Assembly (NCBI RefSeq): GCF_014695585.1
Contig: NZ_JACJON010000056.1
Span: 17,070 to 81,069, forward strand
From: Microcoleus sp. FACHB-831
GTDB lineage: Bacteria; Cyanobacteriota; Cyanobacteriia; Cyanobacteriales; FACHB-T130
Direction: 5' to 3'
DNA: 64,000 bases
In this document: positions 63,576-64,000 of the stretch, in pieces
How the letters are laid out: the number at the start of each line of letters is the position of its first letter
Position numbering within the stretch: the stretch's first letter is position 1
Translations under genes and position numbers: made by a program
Notes under the pieces: generated by a model
Database searches by the model: none
Told to the model about the DNA's origin: nothing
Seen by the model: only the letters and a program-made list of their open reading frames with translations

Positions 63576-63638
63576 GTAGGTTGGTCGAACGATAGTAAAA
63601 CTCAACAAAGTTGGGTTTCGTTCCTCAAGCCAACCTAC
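63576..63638. repeat. Dispersed cyanobacterial hairpin repeat
   Basis: GTAGGTTGG (63576-63584) and CCAACCTAC (63630-63638) form the outer stem. AAAGTTGGGTTTCGTTCCTC inside is a word found many times in filamentous cyanobacterial genomes, usually as this kind of nested hairpin. Confidence 0.75.
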
Positions 63639-63898
63639 TTATTAGCTGGTGTGAGATGTAGGTTTAAATAACCTTGATCTTAAGTAATGACAATGCTGGA
63701 GACCAAGGTTATATTGGCAAAATAGGAATGCTCATCGCTAGCATTCCTATCATTATTTCCAATAGCATTGCTTATAGGCTGGCTTGCGATCGCAGATTAG
63801 TAATAGACCTATCAAATACTCCTAACTTAAACAAACCAGCAGTTAATTATAGTGTAGCGGTAGAAGTTTACGGCGTTAAGGCTAGTAATACCATTTCA

Positions 63899-64000
63899 CT
63901 AAATTCCTGATACAGATAAAGCTTCCAGAATAAAATCCCATCCCGTCACCGAAGCAATTACTGTTTGGCTAAGTTGGGCAAGAATTTCTTCCACAGCAAC
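63899..64000 (-). CDS. C-terminal end of an unidentified gene (cut by window edge)
   Basis: On the minus strand the frame is open from the edge to a TAG at 63899-63901, giving 33 residues that contain VEEILAQLSQTVIASVTG and end in SVSGI. The amphipathic pattern and the typical codon choice support a real C-terminus. No family was recognised from so short a piece. Confidence 0.4.
   Translation of the reverse strand, partial: VAVEEILAQLSQTVIASVTGWDFILEALSVSGI

Noticed and set aside
63674..63910. 78-residue plus-strand frame
   Set aside because: No family, no ribosome-binding site, and its end overlaps the better-supported C-terminus on the minus strand.

Overview
The window reads as chromosomal DNA of a cyanobacterium, probably a filamentous one. 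The HIP1 octamer GCGATCGC and close variants recur throughout, inside and between genes. Intergenic DNA is AT-rich and carries the small hairpins and heptanucleotide repeats common in Oscillatoria/Nostoc-type genomes. Gene content agrees: very large PAS/GAF hybrid histidine kinases including a probable cyanobacteriochrome, pentapeptide-repeat proteins, GlgX and HflX. The species cannot be fixed from the sequence alone.

Layout. 1-383: tail of a class III nucleotide cyclase. 538-6261 (minus): a periplasmic-type aldehyde oxidoreductase operon (2Fe-2S, FAD/4Fe-4S and molybdopterin subunits) with its cofactor-handling proteins (XdhC/PaoD-like and MocA-like). 6262-7597: 1.3 kb without a convincing gene. 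7598-9127 (plus): MFS transporter. 9207-15126 (minus): galE, a GH1-RfbD fusion and a glycosyltransferase/UDP-galactopyranose mutase fusion. 15127-15985: gene-free gap containing a consensus promoter that leads into no gene. 15986-25646 (minus): PhyH-type dioxygenase, a truncated IS630 transposase, two small proteins, a DUF72 protein, an isoaspartyl peptidase, GlgX, a DHH phosphoesterase and HflX. 26009-31796 (minus): a GlfT2-like galactofuranosyltransferase, a Wzt/Wzm-type ABC exporter and a two-domain GT2 enzyme. 32210-47813 (minus): five back-to-back multidomain two-component proteins. 48423-54590: signal peptidase I, a cyclase with CxxC pairs, a B12-binding radical SAM protein, an M15-like protein, a probable 7(1)-knot repeat protein, a pentapeptide-repeat protein and an IS5 fragment. 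55186-59711 (plus): a UbiA-type decaprenyl-phosphate phosphoribosyltransferase homologue, a class III aminotransferase and a DprE1-like oxidoreductase. 60309-63486: a DUF5691-like remnant, a YdcF protein, a MoxR-type ATPase and an FHA protein. A minus-strand gene enters at the right edge.

Main interpretation. Seven or eight genes spread over three blocks correspond to steps of the mycobacterial arabinogalactan pathway. GalE makes UDP-galactose, Glf makes UDP-galactofuranose, GlfT1/GlfT2-like enzymes polymerise it, and Wzm/Wzt export the product. UbiA (Rv3806c-like) and DprE1-like enzymes belong to the route to polyprenyl-phosphate arabinofuranose. This suggests a galactofuranose-rich, possibly arabinofuranose-bearing, surface glycan in a cyanobacterium. 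DprE2 and arabinosyltransferases are not in the window, and the final glycan is inference.

The second theme is signalling. The 15.6-kb kinase array contains two HPt domains, two cyclases lie elsewhere in the window, and the array ends in a response regulator with a degenerate GGDEF and an intact-looking EAL domain. One kinase GAF domain carries both the DxCF and CH motifs of blue/green-type cyanobacteriochromes, so light may feed the phosphorelay.
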